Both the position numbers and the translations under genes were made by a program. Shown here piece by piece: positions 7,150 to 13,690 of a stretch of DNA of 64,000 nt; the stretch's first letter is position 1, and every line of letters begins with the position of its first letter. Origin of the DNA: a virus; the IMG/VR virus record IMGVR_UViG_3300025652_000041, positions 27,904 through 91,903 of that record; one strand, written 5' to 3'. The notes below the pieces were generated by a model. The model saw only the letters and a program-made list of their open reading frames with translations, did not search any database and was not told the DNA's origin.

Positions 7150-7329
7150 ATGAATCATCTTGAATACAAACGAACTTTGACTGCTGAACAAGCGATTGAC
7201 GAAGAGTTAGTCAATTGCCACCTTGGCACACTAGAGTCGTTTGAATCACCTTGGGAAGCATTACACGCTCTTATGGTATGGCACCATAACGTTGGCGAAT
7301 ATTTTGCAGAGAAGGAGAACGATCAATGA
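7150..7329 (+). CDS. Small unknown protein
   Basis: A 59-residue helical protein; ATG 7150 chosen over GTG 7147. It contains an Ala-Leu-x-Ala-Leu-Met-Val-Trp-His-His patch. The stop overlaps the next start (ATGA), so the two are coupled. Confidence 0.55.
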   Translation: MNHLEYKRTLTAEQAIDEELVNCHLGTLESFESPWEALHALMVWHHNVGEYFAEKENDQ

Positions 7330-7562
7330 GTGAACGACTATTAACCTCTCTCTGGAGAGAAGAACTGACTGACTGGGGTGACCATAAGACTCCGAACCAT
7401 ACCTACATTACCCGAGGTTCTCAGTTGATAGGGTATGTCAAACGTGGTACGACCGAGGTAATCGAGTTCAGTACACCCCTGAAGACTTGGGCAGTGACTC
7501 GCAGGAAGTTCCGCAAGTTATCCAAAAAAGAGATAAGAACCTACCTTGATATAACAAAATGA
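7326..7562 (+). CDS. Small basic protein, unknown
   Basis: A 78-residue protein with two parts: a beta-rich N-terminal half with Trp and Thr, and a basic C-terminus (Arg-Arg-Lys-Phe-Arg-Lys-Leu-Ser-Lys-Lys) that could bind nucleic acid. ATG overlaps the upstream stop. Its 3' end runs into the upstream repeat of the next promoter. Confidence 0.55.
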   Translation: MSERLLTSLWREELTDWGDHKTPNHTYITRGSQLIGYVKRGTTEVIEFSTPLKTWAVTRRKFRKLSKKEIRTYLDITK

Positions 7563-7584
7563 TCTAAAAATAAGTGAAATAAGT
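7551..7584 (+). repeat. Conserved AT-rich element upstream of early promoters
   Basis: ATAACAAAATGATCTAAAAATAAGTGAAAT lies directly before the promoter at 7586. Nearly the same sequence precedes the promoters at 36889 and 55702, and shortened versions precede those at 4902, 6549 and 55119. The position just upstream of the -35 and the A-tracts suggest an UP-element or a regulator site. Confidence 0.7.
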
Positions 7585-7585
7585 C

Positions 7586-7614
7586 TTGCATACTTGTTAT
7601 GATTATGAGATAAT
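7586..7614 (+). promoter_or_regulatory. Early-type promoter, TTGCAT variant
   Basis: TTGCAT, 17 bases, GATAAT, with conserved TTATGATTATGA in the spacer end and leader CTATTGAGTTGAGAGG before ATG 7645. Confidence 0.85.
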
Positions 7615-7644
7615 AGTACCCTATTGAGTTGAGAGGTGTTTGTT

Positions 7645-7884
7645 ATGTTTCCAGTTAAGTTGAATGATTTTCGTGATTATGTCCATATGTTCTACGGTAA
7701 GGACGGCATCTACGACCTTGGTTGTAGTATCCCTGATATCCAGTCTGCGATTATGGAATATATGACTACTCTAGCAATGCACGCCCACCAAGAGAATTAT
7801 ATAACTTGGGGTGACGGTGACAGTCTTGACCGTGAACGTGTTCGTGCGATTTTAGAGTCTAATGGTTTCGAGGAGATTAAATAA
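7645..7884 (+). CDS. Unknown early protein
   Basis: A 79-residue protein starting at the ATG after the early leader. Acidic and helical with several Met and Tyr residues; the C-terminus has an Asp-Arg-Glu-Arg-Val-Arg-x-Ile helix. No family recognised. The stop overlaps the next gene's ATG. Confidence 0.6.
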   Translation: MFPVKLNDFRDYVHMFYGKDGIYDLGCSIPDIQSAIMEYMTTLAMHAHQENYITWGDGDSLDRERVRAILESNGFEEIK

Positions 7885-8297
7885 TGTATGTTTTTATCGA
7901 AGGTCGTCATAAGAATAAAGCGGTTGTTGAAAAATATGTCGATAACCTATGTCGTGCATTGCAGATCAATCGTCTTCAACGCTTATTGACCATTCGATTC
8001 AAAGGAACACTAGACGGTGGTGCACAAGGTCTGTGTCACGGTGAACATGACTATGCTGAAGTTGAGATCGGTACCAACGGTCAGACCTTCATGCGTCAGA
8101 TGCAGGCACTTGCTCACGAGATGGTTCATGCGAAACAATTCTTGCGTGGAGAATTATCCTCGACCGGTGTTTGGAAGTGGAAAGGTCGTAAGGCAGAGAA
8201 TTACGAATACCTTAACCAACCTTGGGAAAAGGAAGCCTACAAGTGGGAACGTGATCTGTTCTTGGACTTCTTCCCATTCGATATGGAAGTGAAATGA
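7884..8297 (+). CDS. Zinc metallopeptidase-like protein (HExxH)
   Basis: A protein of 137 residues. The central helix has His-Glu-Met-Val-His (about residues 75-79), the zinc-binding HExxH of zincin metallopeptidases. About 25-35 residues later is Trp-Glu-Lys-Glu-Ala-Tyr-Lys-Trp-Glu, which could supply the third ligand glutamate as in gluzincin/SprT-like folds. It has no signal peptide, so it acts in the cytoplasm. Similar short metallopeptidase-like genes occur in the early regions of T4-like phages; targets are unknown. A second, different metallopeptidase lies at 16190. Confidence 0.7.
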   Translation: MYVFIEGRHKNKAVVEKYVDNLCRALQINRLQRLLTIRFKGTLDGGAQGLCHGEHDYAEVEIGTNGQTFMRQMQALAHEMVHAKQFLRGELSSTGVWKWKGRKAENYEYLNQPWEKEAYKWERDLFLDFFPFDMEVK

Positions 8298-8491
8298 TAC
8301 GTTTTGTTTTTCTTTCAATCAGTTTCTTGATACTAGTTCACACAGTAAGTTTACGGCTTGAATTTGGTGATGCGGGATTTTGGTCTTTGGCGACTATTCC
8401 CGCATTGGGATATATTCTCCTATTTTTATCTGACATATGGAAATATATACATAGTTATGAAACAACAAAAAGGAGACGTGACACAAAATGA
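8294..8491 (+). CDS. Small membrane protein
   Basis: A 65-residue protein with two transmembrane helices (about residues 4-20 and 31-50) and a basic C-terminal tail. ATG overlaps the metallopeptidase stop; the stop overlaps the lipoprotein start. Possibly part of an envelope-targeting pair with that lipoprotein. Confidence 0.6.
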   Translation: MIRFVFLSISFLILVHTVSLRLEFGDAGFWSLATIPALGYILLFLSDIWKYIHSYETTKRRRDTK

Positions 8492-8853
8492 AAGCACTAC
8501 TATTGATCGGTGCCCTTGCGGTAACCGGATGTTCAACCATATCTAACACTAGTTTTTATGATGATAATGAAAGTAAGGCAGTAGTTGATGTCTGGGTATC
8601 AGTTCAGAATTTAGATTGTTCATCTGAACTAGCGCCACTACAGGTCGATGACATTGTACAATCCAAACAATGGTTAAAGACTTATTCAACTGGGAAGGGA
8701 TCTAAAGATGTCCTTGAGATGGTCAGTATCTTCGAGAAGAGTCTCGATGGACTATCTGGAAGAGTATTTGGAGAGACCTACTGCAACTTAAAAAGGAAGA
8801 CATTAATAAACCAGTCCGAGAAAATGACTAAAGCAATGATGAGGAGATTTTAA
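8488..8853 (+). CDS. Lipoprotein
   Basis: A 121-residue protein. The N-terminus is a short signal sequence ending in the lipobox Leu-Ala-Val-Thr-Gly-Cys, so Cys15 should be lipidated and the protein anchored in the host envelope. The mature part is helical with two more cysteines. It is coupled to the small membrane protein upstream. It has no i-spanin partner here (the spanin pair is at 50396), so it may serve superinfection exclusion or envelope modification; this is only an inference. Confidence 0.7.
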   Translation: MKALLLIGALAVTGCSTISNTSFYDDNESKAVVDVWVSVQNLDCSSELAPLQVDDIVQSKQWLKTYSTGKGSKDVLEMVSIFEKSLDGLSGRVFGETYCNLKRKTLINQSEKMTKAMMRRF

Positions 8854-9032
8854 TGGAAAGTTATAATCAAAGAATTAAAGACATCCAATTGTTAGACGAA
8901 CTGTCTACCGATGAGAAACGTGAACTATTAGAAGATCTCAGATTAGAGATTGAGATGGATGATGCTGTAAGTGATATGGAAACCAAAGCTACCCTATTGA
9001 AGACAGTTAATCTGTTGATGAAAGTTATTTAA
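8853..9032 (+). CDS. Small helical acidic protein
   Basis: A 59-residue protein whose ATG overlaps the lipoprotein stop. Strongly helical and acidic, with Glu-Leu-Leu-Glu-Asp-Leu-Arg-Leu-Glu-Ile. No family recognised. The TAACTTTTTTTGAAAAAAAG after its stop may act as a weak transcription end. Confidence 0.5.
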   Translation: MESYNQRIKDIQLLDELSTDEKRELLEDLRLEIEMDDAVSDMETKATLLKTVNLLMKVI

Positions 9033-9051
9033 CTTTTTTTGAAAAAAAGTA

Positions 9052-9080
9052 TTGCCAACTTGTTCTGAATATGAGATAAT
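9052..9080 (+). promoter_or_regulatory. Early-type promoter, TTGCCA variant
   Basis: TTGCCA, 17 bases, GATAAT with the family's ATATGA spacer end, then GTTGAATTGAGTTAAC leader ahead of ATG 9126. The leader diverges from the family after GAGTT. Confidence 0.8.
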
Positions 9081-9125
9081 GTCCTTGTTGAATTGAGTTA
9101 ACATTTTAAATAGAGAGTATATATT

Positions 9126-10091
9126 ATGAGTATGAATGACATTTTACAAATCGAGACTACTGCTTCTGTTGGTTCTTCGCCATGGGGTATCGGTGAGATT
9201 GTTTCTGGTGACCTGACTCCACGTCAAATGATGGAGAAGGCAGGTTGTAACTGGTCGGTAGAAAAGGTTCCTACCTATGCCGACTATAAAGGTGACAAGA
9301 TCCCTACTGGTATGGAAGCTCTTGTTCGTTCTTCGGACAATAAAGTTCTCACCCAAGTTGGTGGTAACTGGGAACCTTGTCAGAACGAGACTGCGTTTGA
9401 GTTCTTCAACGAATACTGCCTCGAAGGTGGTATGCAGATGGACACTGCCGGTTCTCTGAAAGGCGGCAAGATGGTCTGGGCACTTGCCAAGGTCAATGAG
9501 TCCTTCGATGTGTTGAAGGGTGATCGAGTTGATTCCTATCTTCTTTTCTCCAACCCACACGAGTACGGTAAGTCAATCGACATCCGTTTCACTCCGATCC
9601 GTGTATCGTGCATGAACACTCTTGCGTATGCTCTGAAGGGTCGTGCGATCAATGGTGCGAAGATGAATCACCGCCGTGCGTTTGATGCGAATCACGTTAA
9701 GACTACTCTTGGTCTTGCTCATGAGAAGTTCGAACAGTACAAAGAACTGTCTCAATTCCTTGCGGGTAAGCAGTTCAAGATGGAGAACTTGATTCAGTAC
9801 TACAATGAAGTATTCCCTCGTACTTACCAAGGTAAGAACCCACCACAGGTCAAAACGTATGCTGACTTAACCACTAATGGTCAGAAGGCATTCGATGTGT
9901 TGGAGACTCAGCCCGGTGCAGAGTTTGGTGTGGGTTCTTGGTGGCAAGCACTGAACAGTGTAACCTACTTGACTGACCACCAGATGGGTCGTGAAGCAGA
10001 TTCACGTATGACATCTGCATGGTTCGGTTCTAACCAAAACCGTAAACAACTTGCGGTATCAAAAGCAATTGAATTTGCGGAGGCTCTATAA
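9126..10091 (+). CDS. DUF932 (phage/plasmid-like TIGR03299) protein
   Basis: A protein of 321 residues matching, from memory, the DUF932 family found in many phages and plasmids. Diagnostic parts are the early Gly-x-x-Ile-x-x-Gly-x-x-x-x-Pro, the Tyr-Lys-Gly-Asp-Lys segment, a Val-Gly-x-x-Trp-Glu-Pro-x-Gln stretch and the central Ile-Arg-Phe-Thr-Pro-x-Arg-Val-x-Cys-x-Asn-Thr-Leu. The family's biochemical role is not established; some members lie near recombination genes. Codon use is unusually biased toward GGT/CGT/CTT here, consistent with strong expression. It has its own promoter at 9052. Confidence 0.8.
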   Translation: MSMNDILQIETTASVGSSPWGIGEIVSGDLTPRQMMEKAGCNWSVEKVPTYADYKGDKIPTGMEALVRSSDNKVLTQVGGNWEPCQNETAFEFFNEYCLEGGMQMDTAGSLKGGKMVWALAKVNESFDVLKGDRVDSYLLFSNPHEYGKSIDIRFTPIRVSCMNTLAYALKGRAINGAKMNHRRAFDANHVKTTLGLAHEKFEQYKELSQFLAGKQFKMENLIQYYNEVFPRTYQGKNPPQVKTYADLTTNGQKAFDVLETQPGAEFGVGSWWQALNSVTYLTDHQMGREADSRMTSAWFGSNQNRKQLAVSKAIEFAEAL

Positions 10092-10492
10092 TGTGTGGAA
10101 GTTACTCGGGAGAACATGAAATGAAACTTATTCGTAATGCGCTACAAACGCCTGATGGCACAATCATCGAGTCAATGCATCGTCATGACTACGTGACTTA
10201 TACAGATGCCAATGGTAAAGAATACATGGTCGATGGTGGTCTTGCTTATGTAAGACGGTCTATTCACGATGATCAGATTGACCTGAGTGAGTATGATGAT
10301 GCGCCTCATGAACGACAACGTGAGGTACTTACGTGGGGAACATACGGTATCAATGGCGACCAACCATTGCAGTATAAGACTATCGCAGAAATGGAAACAG
10401 GACACCTCGAAGCAGTTATTGAGATGGGTGGGGTATGTCCTATCAGACGTGCTTGTATGCAAAAAGAATTGGAGTTACGAAATGAAAATTGA
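10091..10492 (+). CDS. Conserved phage protein, unknown
   Basis: A 133-residue protein whose ATG overlaps the previous stop. It contains Asp-Ala-Asn-Gly-Lys-Glu-Tyr and later Trp-Gly-Thr-x-Gly-x-x-Gly-x-Gln-Pro-Leu-x-Tyr, which I recall from a widespread T4-like phage family. The second Met (10121) is an alternative start. Function unknown. Confidence 0.65.
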   Translation: MCGSYSGEHEMKLIRNALQTPDGTIIESMHRHDYVTYTDANGKEYMVDGGLAYVRRSIHDDQIDLSEYDDAPHERQREVLTWGTYGINGDQPLQYKTIAEMETGHLEAVIEMGGVCPIRRACMQKELELRNEN

Positions 10493-10634
10493 AGTAGAGT
10501 TAGACCACGAAAAAACTGATGAGATTGTTATTGCGGATTTGCAACAACATATTGACAACTTAGAAGAAGACGGTGCGGACAATGAAGAATATCTTTCGGC
10601 GTTTCGTTTAGTGTTGGATTGGTACGGAGGATAA
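10482..10634 (+). CDS. Small acidic protein of the LVLD-[YW]-YGG family
   Basis: A 50-residue protein overlapping the previous gene by 11 bases, with SD TTGGAGTT. The C-terminal Ala-Phe-Arg-Leu-Val-Leu-Asp-Trp-Tyr-Gly-Gly matches the product at 5608. A paralogue in a second early cassette. Confidence 0.65.
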   Translation: MKIEVELDHEKTDEIVIADLQQHIDNLEEDGADNEEYLSAFRLVLDWYGG

Positions 10635-10637
10635 GTG

Positions 10638-10907
10638 ATGAAACGTAAAGATCCTATATTTGATTTGGAACAACAGATAATGGAAGCTTGGGGTGTTGTT
10701 GACGATGTTGATATGATCACCACACATTTCGTAGATAGTCCGGATTGGGCTGGGCATCACTTCAGTCCCGAAGCGACTGATGCGATGATGAATAAATATT
10801 TCGCAGTCAAAGAACTGTATGCGTTAAAGTTTGAAAGATTGTTTCATACGTTTGAGGCAGTGTGTAAAGAATATCATAAACGTGGAAAGATCGATGCCGA
10901 CTTATAG
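10638..10907 (+). CDS. Conserved T4-like phage protein, unknown
   Basis: An 89-residue protein from ATG 10638 after GGAGGATAAGTG. The opening Lys-Arg-Lys-Asp-Pro-Ile-Phe-Asp-Leu-Glu-Gln followed by Trp-Gly-Val-Val-Asp-Asp is a signature I recall from several T4-like phages. Helical; the C-terminal helix carries Phe-Glu-Ala-Val-Cys. No function known. Confidence 0.65.
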   Translation: MKRKDPIFDLEQQIMEAWGVVDDVDMITTHFVDSPDWAGHHFSPEATDAMMNKYFAVKELYALKFERLFHTFEAVCKEYHKRGKIDADL

Positions 10908-11088
10908 TTACAAGTGTTCGAAGTGTGATGTCGTCACAGATGTCCGTATGAGTATGAGTGAAACTGAACGAGAGATGGAACTTCCGTGCACGGCCTGTGA
11001 CGAAGATACTCAACAAATTAAAGTGATTACTCAGAGTGGTGGATTCCAACTCAAGGGTAATGGATGGTTTAATAAAGGTGGATATTAA
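10894..11088 (+). CDS. FmdB-like zinc-ribbon protein
   Basis: A 64-residue protein, start ATG 10894 (overlapping the previous gene). It begins Met-Pro-Thr-Tyr-Ser-Tyr-Lys-Cys-Ser-Lys-Cys, and about 30 residues later has Cys-Thr-Ala-Cys. This two-CxxC layout after M-P-x-Y-x-Y is the FmdB/CxxC zinc ribbon. The Gly-Asn-Gly-Trp-Phe C-terminus is also typical. Such proteins are thought to be small nucleic-acid or protein adaptors. A cysteine-free relative is at 38519. Confidence 0.8.
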   Translation: MPTYSYKCSKCDVVTDVRMSMSETEREMELPCTACDEDTQQIKVITQSGGFQLKGNGWFNKGGY

Positions 11089-11090
11089 TT

Positions 11091-11369
11091 ATGACAATGC
11101 CAAATGAAAGACGTAATGCTGTTAACCGTACTCGTATATTCTTACTTGACTTAATGGATCCTAAGAAGACACCACGTGTACCAAAATCCATAAGAAAAGA
11201 AGCGGCAAGTTGTTTGAGACATTATCCAGGCGAATACTATATGCTATTAGCTTCGGAACAGGCACCAAGAGTATTTGGTGAATGGAATAGTGGATGGCCA
11301 GACCTAGACCTAGAGAGTGACCCCGTTATGGCGGTAATAGACAAAGTTTTTGAAGAACACGGTAAGTAA
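11091..11369 (+). CDS. BPSL0761-family-like protein
   Basis: A 92-residue protein starting at ATG 11091 or 11097. The pattern Pro-Asn-Glu-Arg-Arg-x-Ala-Val-x-x-Thr-Arg-x-Phe-Leu-Leu-Asp-Leu, then Thr-Pro-Arg-Val-Pro and Leu-Arg-His-Tyr-Pro, is that of the BPSL0761 family of bacteria and phages. The role is unknown. Confidence 0.7.
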   Translation: MTMPNERRNAVNRTRIFLLDLMDPKKTPRVPKSIRKEAASCLRHYPGEYYMLLASEQAPRVFGEWNSGWPDLDLESDPVMAVIDKVFEEHGK

Positions 11370-11373
11370 AACG

Positions 11374-11694
11374 ATGAGTGATTATATACCACACAATTGG
11401 GTTGTTTTAAAAATAACTTATAGTGAAGAAACATTATATAAGGTACTCGGTGGATGGTCAGGTGGGTATCTTGATGGTGACGCTTGGCGTATGAACAGTG
11501 GTATCAACTTAGCATTTGAACACAAAGAATATATAGACTTCTATGGTCATTCGGGTAGTTGTTATCACTGTCATAGAGGAAGTTACCGCTTGACAATGGC
11601 CACCTCTGGAGTGTATAATCAAATTAAAGAACACTTTGGTGATAGAGTAGAGTTGATGCCTGAAGACACAAATTGGATGGAGATTGAGTGGTGA
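11374..11694 (+). CDS. Conserved phage protein, unknown
   Basis: A 106-residue protein; ATG 11374 chosen because homologues I recall begin Met-Ser-Asp-Tyr-Ile-Pro. The sequence Tyr-Lys-Val-Leu-Gly-Gly-Trp-Ser-Gly-Gly-Tyr-Leu-x-Gly-Asp-x-Trp-Arg-x-Asn-Ser-Gly is the conserved core. Cysteine and histidine (Cys-Tyr-His-Cys-His) form a possible metal site. Function unknown. Confidence 0.65.
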   Translation: MSDYIPHNWVVLKITYSEETLYKVLGGWSGGYLDGDAWRMNSGINLAFEHKEYIDFYGHSGSCYHCHRGSYRLTMATSGVYNQIKEHFGDRVELMPEDTNWMEIEW

Positions 11695-12017
11695 AGATTT
11701 TTACAGTGATTGCGAATCGTTGGGGTGATGCTGAAAAACATACCTATTTTGTTGGCGTGTATGATGATGTTGTTCGTGCGTATCGTGCGGCAATCGCTGA
11801 AGAGTACTGGCGTGGTGGTAAGTATGAATGTGTCGTACACGAAAGCGAACTCAATGCCAAGAACTTCAGTGACATTCACGGCGAAAGTATAGAAGAATGG
11901 TGTGAGAAACGGTATTTCCCCGAAGGTCATTATGAGTTAGACATTATGACTCGTGTCAATCAACATTATGATTTGTATAACATTACAGCGGATGAGAATC
12001 CATTGGTGAAGAAATGA
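11688..12017 (+). CDS. Unknown protein
   Basis: A 109-residue protein with a GTG start (11688 or 11691) overlapping the upstream stop. Beta-alpha pattern at the N-terminus, many aromatic residues, ends Asn-Pro-Leu-Val-Lys-Lys. No family recognised; support is from coupling at both ends. Confidence 0.55.
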   Translation: MVKIFTVIANRWGDAEKHTYFVGVYDDVVRAYRAAIAEEYWRGGKYECVVHESELNAKNFSDIHGESIEEWCEKRYFPEGHYELDIMTRVNQHYDLYNITADENPLVKK

Positions 12018-12232
12018 GTATTCAAGTAAATAAAAGACGAGTAGTATCTAGTGAACTGAAACCGTATTGCCATCACAGTGGTGTTAACGATTACATGGAA
12101 GTCACTCAGTGGACAAATGAAGAAGGGTTTGTCATTGTCATTGAGCGCGATCAAAGACCTGAAACGTTCAGTCTTACATATGGTGAGTTTGAGTTGTTAC
12201 AAGTGTTGATGAATTACAAGGCGAGTGAGTAA
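12014..12232 (+). CDS. Unknown small protein
   Basis: A 72-residue protein, beta-rich (Glu-Gly-Phe-Val-Ile-Val-Ile-Glu-Arg-Asp) with a C-terminal helix Gly-Glu-Phe-Glu-Leu-Leu-Gln-Val-Leu-Met-Asn. That helix recurs in the 18-codon remnant at 5986. Starts and stops overlap neighbours (ATGA, TAATG). Confidence 0.55.
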   Translation: MSIQVNKRRVVSSELKPYCHHSGVNDYMEVTQWTNEEGFVIVIERDQRPETFSLTYGEFELLQVLMNYKASE

Positions 12233-12561
12233 TGAATTTAACAGATAAAGAAATACTAGACTTTGTAAGAGAGAATCTAACACTAGGTAAAGATGAGAAC
12301 GGTCACTACATACTAAAAAAAGTCAGCTGCAATGTTGTAGGAGATGTTTTTGGCGATGTTTTTGGCGATGTCTACGGCGATGTCTACGGCAATGTTGTAG
12401 GCGATGTTGAAGGTGATGTTGAAGGTGATGTTGAAGGTGATGTTGTAGGCACTGTTGAAGGCACTGTTAAAGGCACTGTTTTAGGCAATGTTAAAGGCAC
12501 TGTTTTGGGCAATGTTAAAGGCAAGGTTAAAGGCAAGGTTTATGGTGGGGGACGTAAATAA
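12232..12561 (+). CDS. GDV tetrapeptide-repeat protein
   Basis: A protein of 109 residues. Residues 1-33 are an ordinary helical head. From about residue 35 the chain is an almost perfect four-residue repeat Gly-[Asp/Asn/Thr/Lys]-Val-x, about 18 units. The DNA repeats with a 12-base period (GGCGATGTTxxx). The second repeat position changes along the chain from Asp through Thr/Asn to Lys, so the repeat is acidic at its start and basic at its end. Such regular G-x-V-x patterns could form a left-handed beta-solenoid. The unit number could expand or contract by slippage. Function unknown; it is expressed with the early genes, so a fibre role is doubtful. Confidence 0.75.
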   Translation: MNLTDKEILDFVRENLTLGKDENGHYILKKVSCNVVGDVFGDVFGDVYGDVYGNVVGDVEGDVEGDVEGDVVGTVEGTVKGTVLGNVKGTVLGNVKGKVKGKVYGGGRK

Positions 12562-12728
12562 TGTTTAAATCTTTACATGTTGAATCATTTGGTGTACCGG
12601 AACATGATAAGTTCATTGATGAATTCAAAAAGGAACTACATCTTCGGATCAATGACGATATCGAACAATCACTTCATGACGAGTTGGTCAAACTTGGCTG
12701 GACTCCTCCTAAGAAAGAGAATGAGTAG
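12561..12728 (+). CDS. Small unknown protein
   Basis: A 55-residue protein whose ATG follows the previous stop by sharing one base (TAATG). Helical, ends Lys-Leu-Gly-Trp-Thr-Pro-Pro. The stop TAG shares a base with the next GTG. Real because of the coupled packing; no family recognised. Confidence 0.5.
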   Translation: MFKSLHVESFGVPEHDKFIDEFKKELHLRINDDIEQSLHDELVKLGWTPPKKENE

Positions 12729-12952
12729 TGAGATATAGGATAGTTGAGAAAAAGAATTGTTATAACGAATCCATCTTCTATGTTCAAGAGAAGGGTTTGT
12801 TGTGGGGGTGGAACTATGTTATGGATCTCCATGACATGATACTCACTTTTCGAACCAAAGAGTTTGCTTTGAAATCTATCAAAGAATGGTATGGTTACAA
12901 ATACAATAAGATCGTCAACATCACAGAGGTGTCGAATGAAAGACCGGATTAA
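12728..12952 (+). CDS. Unknown small protein
   Basis: A 74-residue protein with a GTG start. Basic, with Tyr/Trp-rich beta segments (Leu-Leu-Trp-Gly-Trp-Asn-Tyr). The C-terminus overlaps the start of the next gene by 17 bases. No family recognised. Confidence 0.5.
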   Translation: MRYRIVEKKNCYNESIFYVQEKGLLWGWNYVMDLHDMILTFRTKEFALKSIKEWYGYKYNKIVNITEVSNERPD

Positions 12953-13121
12953 AGAACTTGCTGTAGAGTCAAGAGATAGTTCGGGATATGAAAACTGGGA
13001 AAGGTTCGCCGAGTTGATTATTCAGGAATGTGTAGAGGTGGCATCAAGAGCAGATGATGCTAAATATGAGTATGCCGCATGGTATTTGATTGAAAAACAT
13101 TTCGAAATTAGGAGTGAATAA
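12936..13121 (+). CDS. KDRIKELA-family protein, first of tandem pair
   Basis: A 61-residue protein opening Met-Lys-Asp-Arg-Ile-Lys-Glu-Leu-Ala, then Phe-Ala-Glu-Leu-Ile-Ile-Gln-Glu-Cys-x-Glu-Val-Ala and a C-terminal Leu-Ile-Glu-Lys-His-Phe. This small helical family is common in tailed phages, always of unknown role. The adjacent gene at 13124 is a recent copy: their first 30 bases are identical and long blocks are shared afterwards. Confidence 0.7.
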   Translation: MKDRIKELAVESRDSSGYENWERFAELIIQECVEVASRADDAKYEYAAWYLIEKHFEIRSE

Positions 13122-13123
13122 CT

Positions 13124-13315
13124 ATGAAAGACCGGATTAAAGAACTTGCTATAGAGTCAAGAGGTAGTTCGGGATACGGCAAACCTTTCCCATGGCGAAG
13201 CTTCGCTGAGTTGATTATTCAAGAATGTGCAGAGGTGGCATCAGGAGCAGATGATGTTAACGAGGATTATTCCGGATGGTATTTGATTGAGAAACATTTC
13301 GAAGTGGAAGAGTAA
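13124..13315 (+). CDS. KDRIKELA-family protein, second of tandem pair
   Basis: A 63-residue paralogue of the preceding gene, separated by two bases. It has a four-residue insertion after Ser-Gly-Tyr and otherwise the same Phe-Ala-Glu-Leu-Ile-Ile-Gln-Glu-Cys core and Leu-Ile-Glu-Lys-His-Phe end. The duplication is recent at the DNA level. Confidence 0.7.
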   Translation: MKDRIKELAIESRGSSGYGKPFPWRSFAELIIQECAEVASGADDVNEDYSGWYLIEKHFEVEE

Positions 13316-13690
13316 ATGATAACGTATAGCACAAACTGGATGGGCCCTGTATCTACTCGTTGGTACGAAGAACGAGATATACCTTTCGAGTTGAGAATGA
13401 CTTCTGGCAAATTCATCCAGCCACCGCGTGAATACAAACACTATCTTGAATCTTATTCGTGCGGTCGTATCGACATTCGTGGTTTAGACGAAGAAGAAAA
13501 CTACAATGGGTGGGGCGAGTATAGTGTTGCTCCTATGCGTACCGAAGACTGGAATGCGTTCAGTGATTGGTTGGATGAGTTGGAAACTTACGAGATGACT
13601 ACATACGAAGAACTGATCGATCAATTCGAGCATTACAACGGGAAATCGATAAGATGGGCAACTGGATTATTAAAAGGCGAAGATGAGTAA
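13316..13690 (+). CDS. Unknown protein
   Basis: A 124-residue protein directly after the previous stop, overlapping the first ATP-grasp gene by eight bases. Rich in Trp, Tyr and acidic residues; a central Asp-Trp-x-x-Phe-Ser-Asp-Trp-Leu-Asp-Glu-Leu helix. No family recognised. Confidence 0.55.
   Translation: MITYSTNWMGPVSTRWYEERDIPFELRMTSGKFIQPPREYKHYLESYSCGRIDIRGLDEEENYNGWGEYSVAPMRTEDWNAFSDWLDELETYEMTTYEELIDQFEHYNGKSIRWATGLLKGEDE

Noticed and set aside
8017-8292. 91-codon frame inside the metallopeptidase gene, and 18786-19055 inside the tagged gene at 18005
   Set aside because: No ribosome site and no local codon-use shift like that seen at 20697-20960.
12340-12545. Regular 12-base repeats suggesting a CRISPR-like or satellite array
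   Set aside because: The repeats are in frame and encode Gly-x-Val-x units; no spacers exist.
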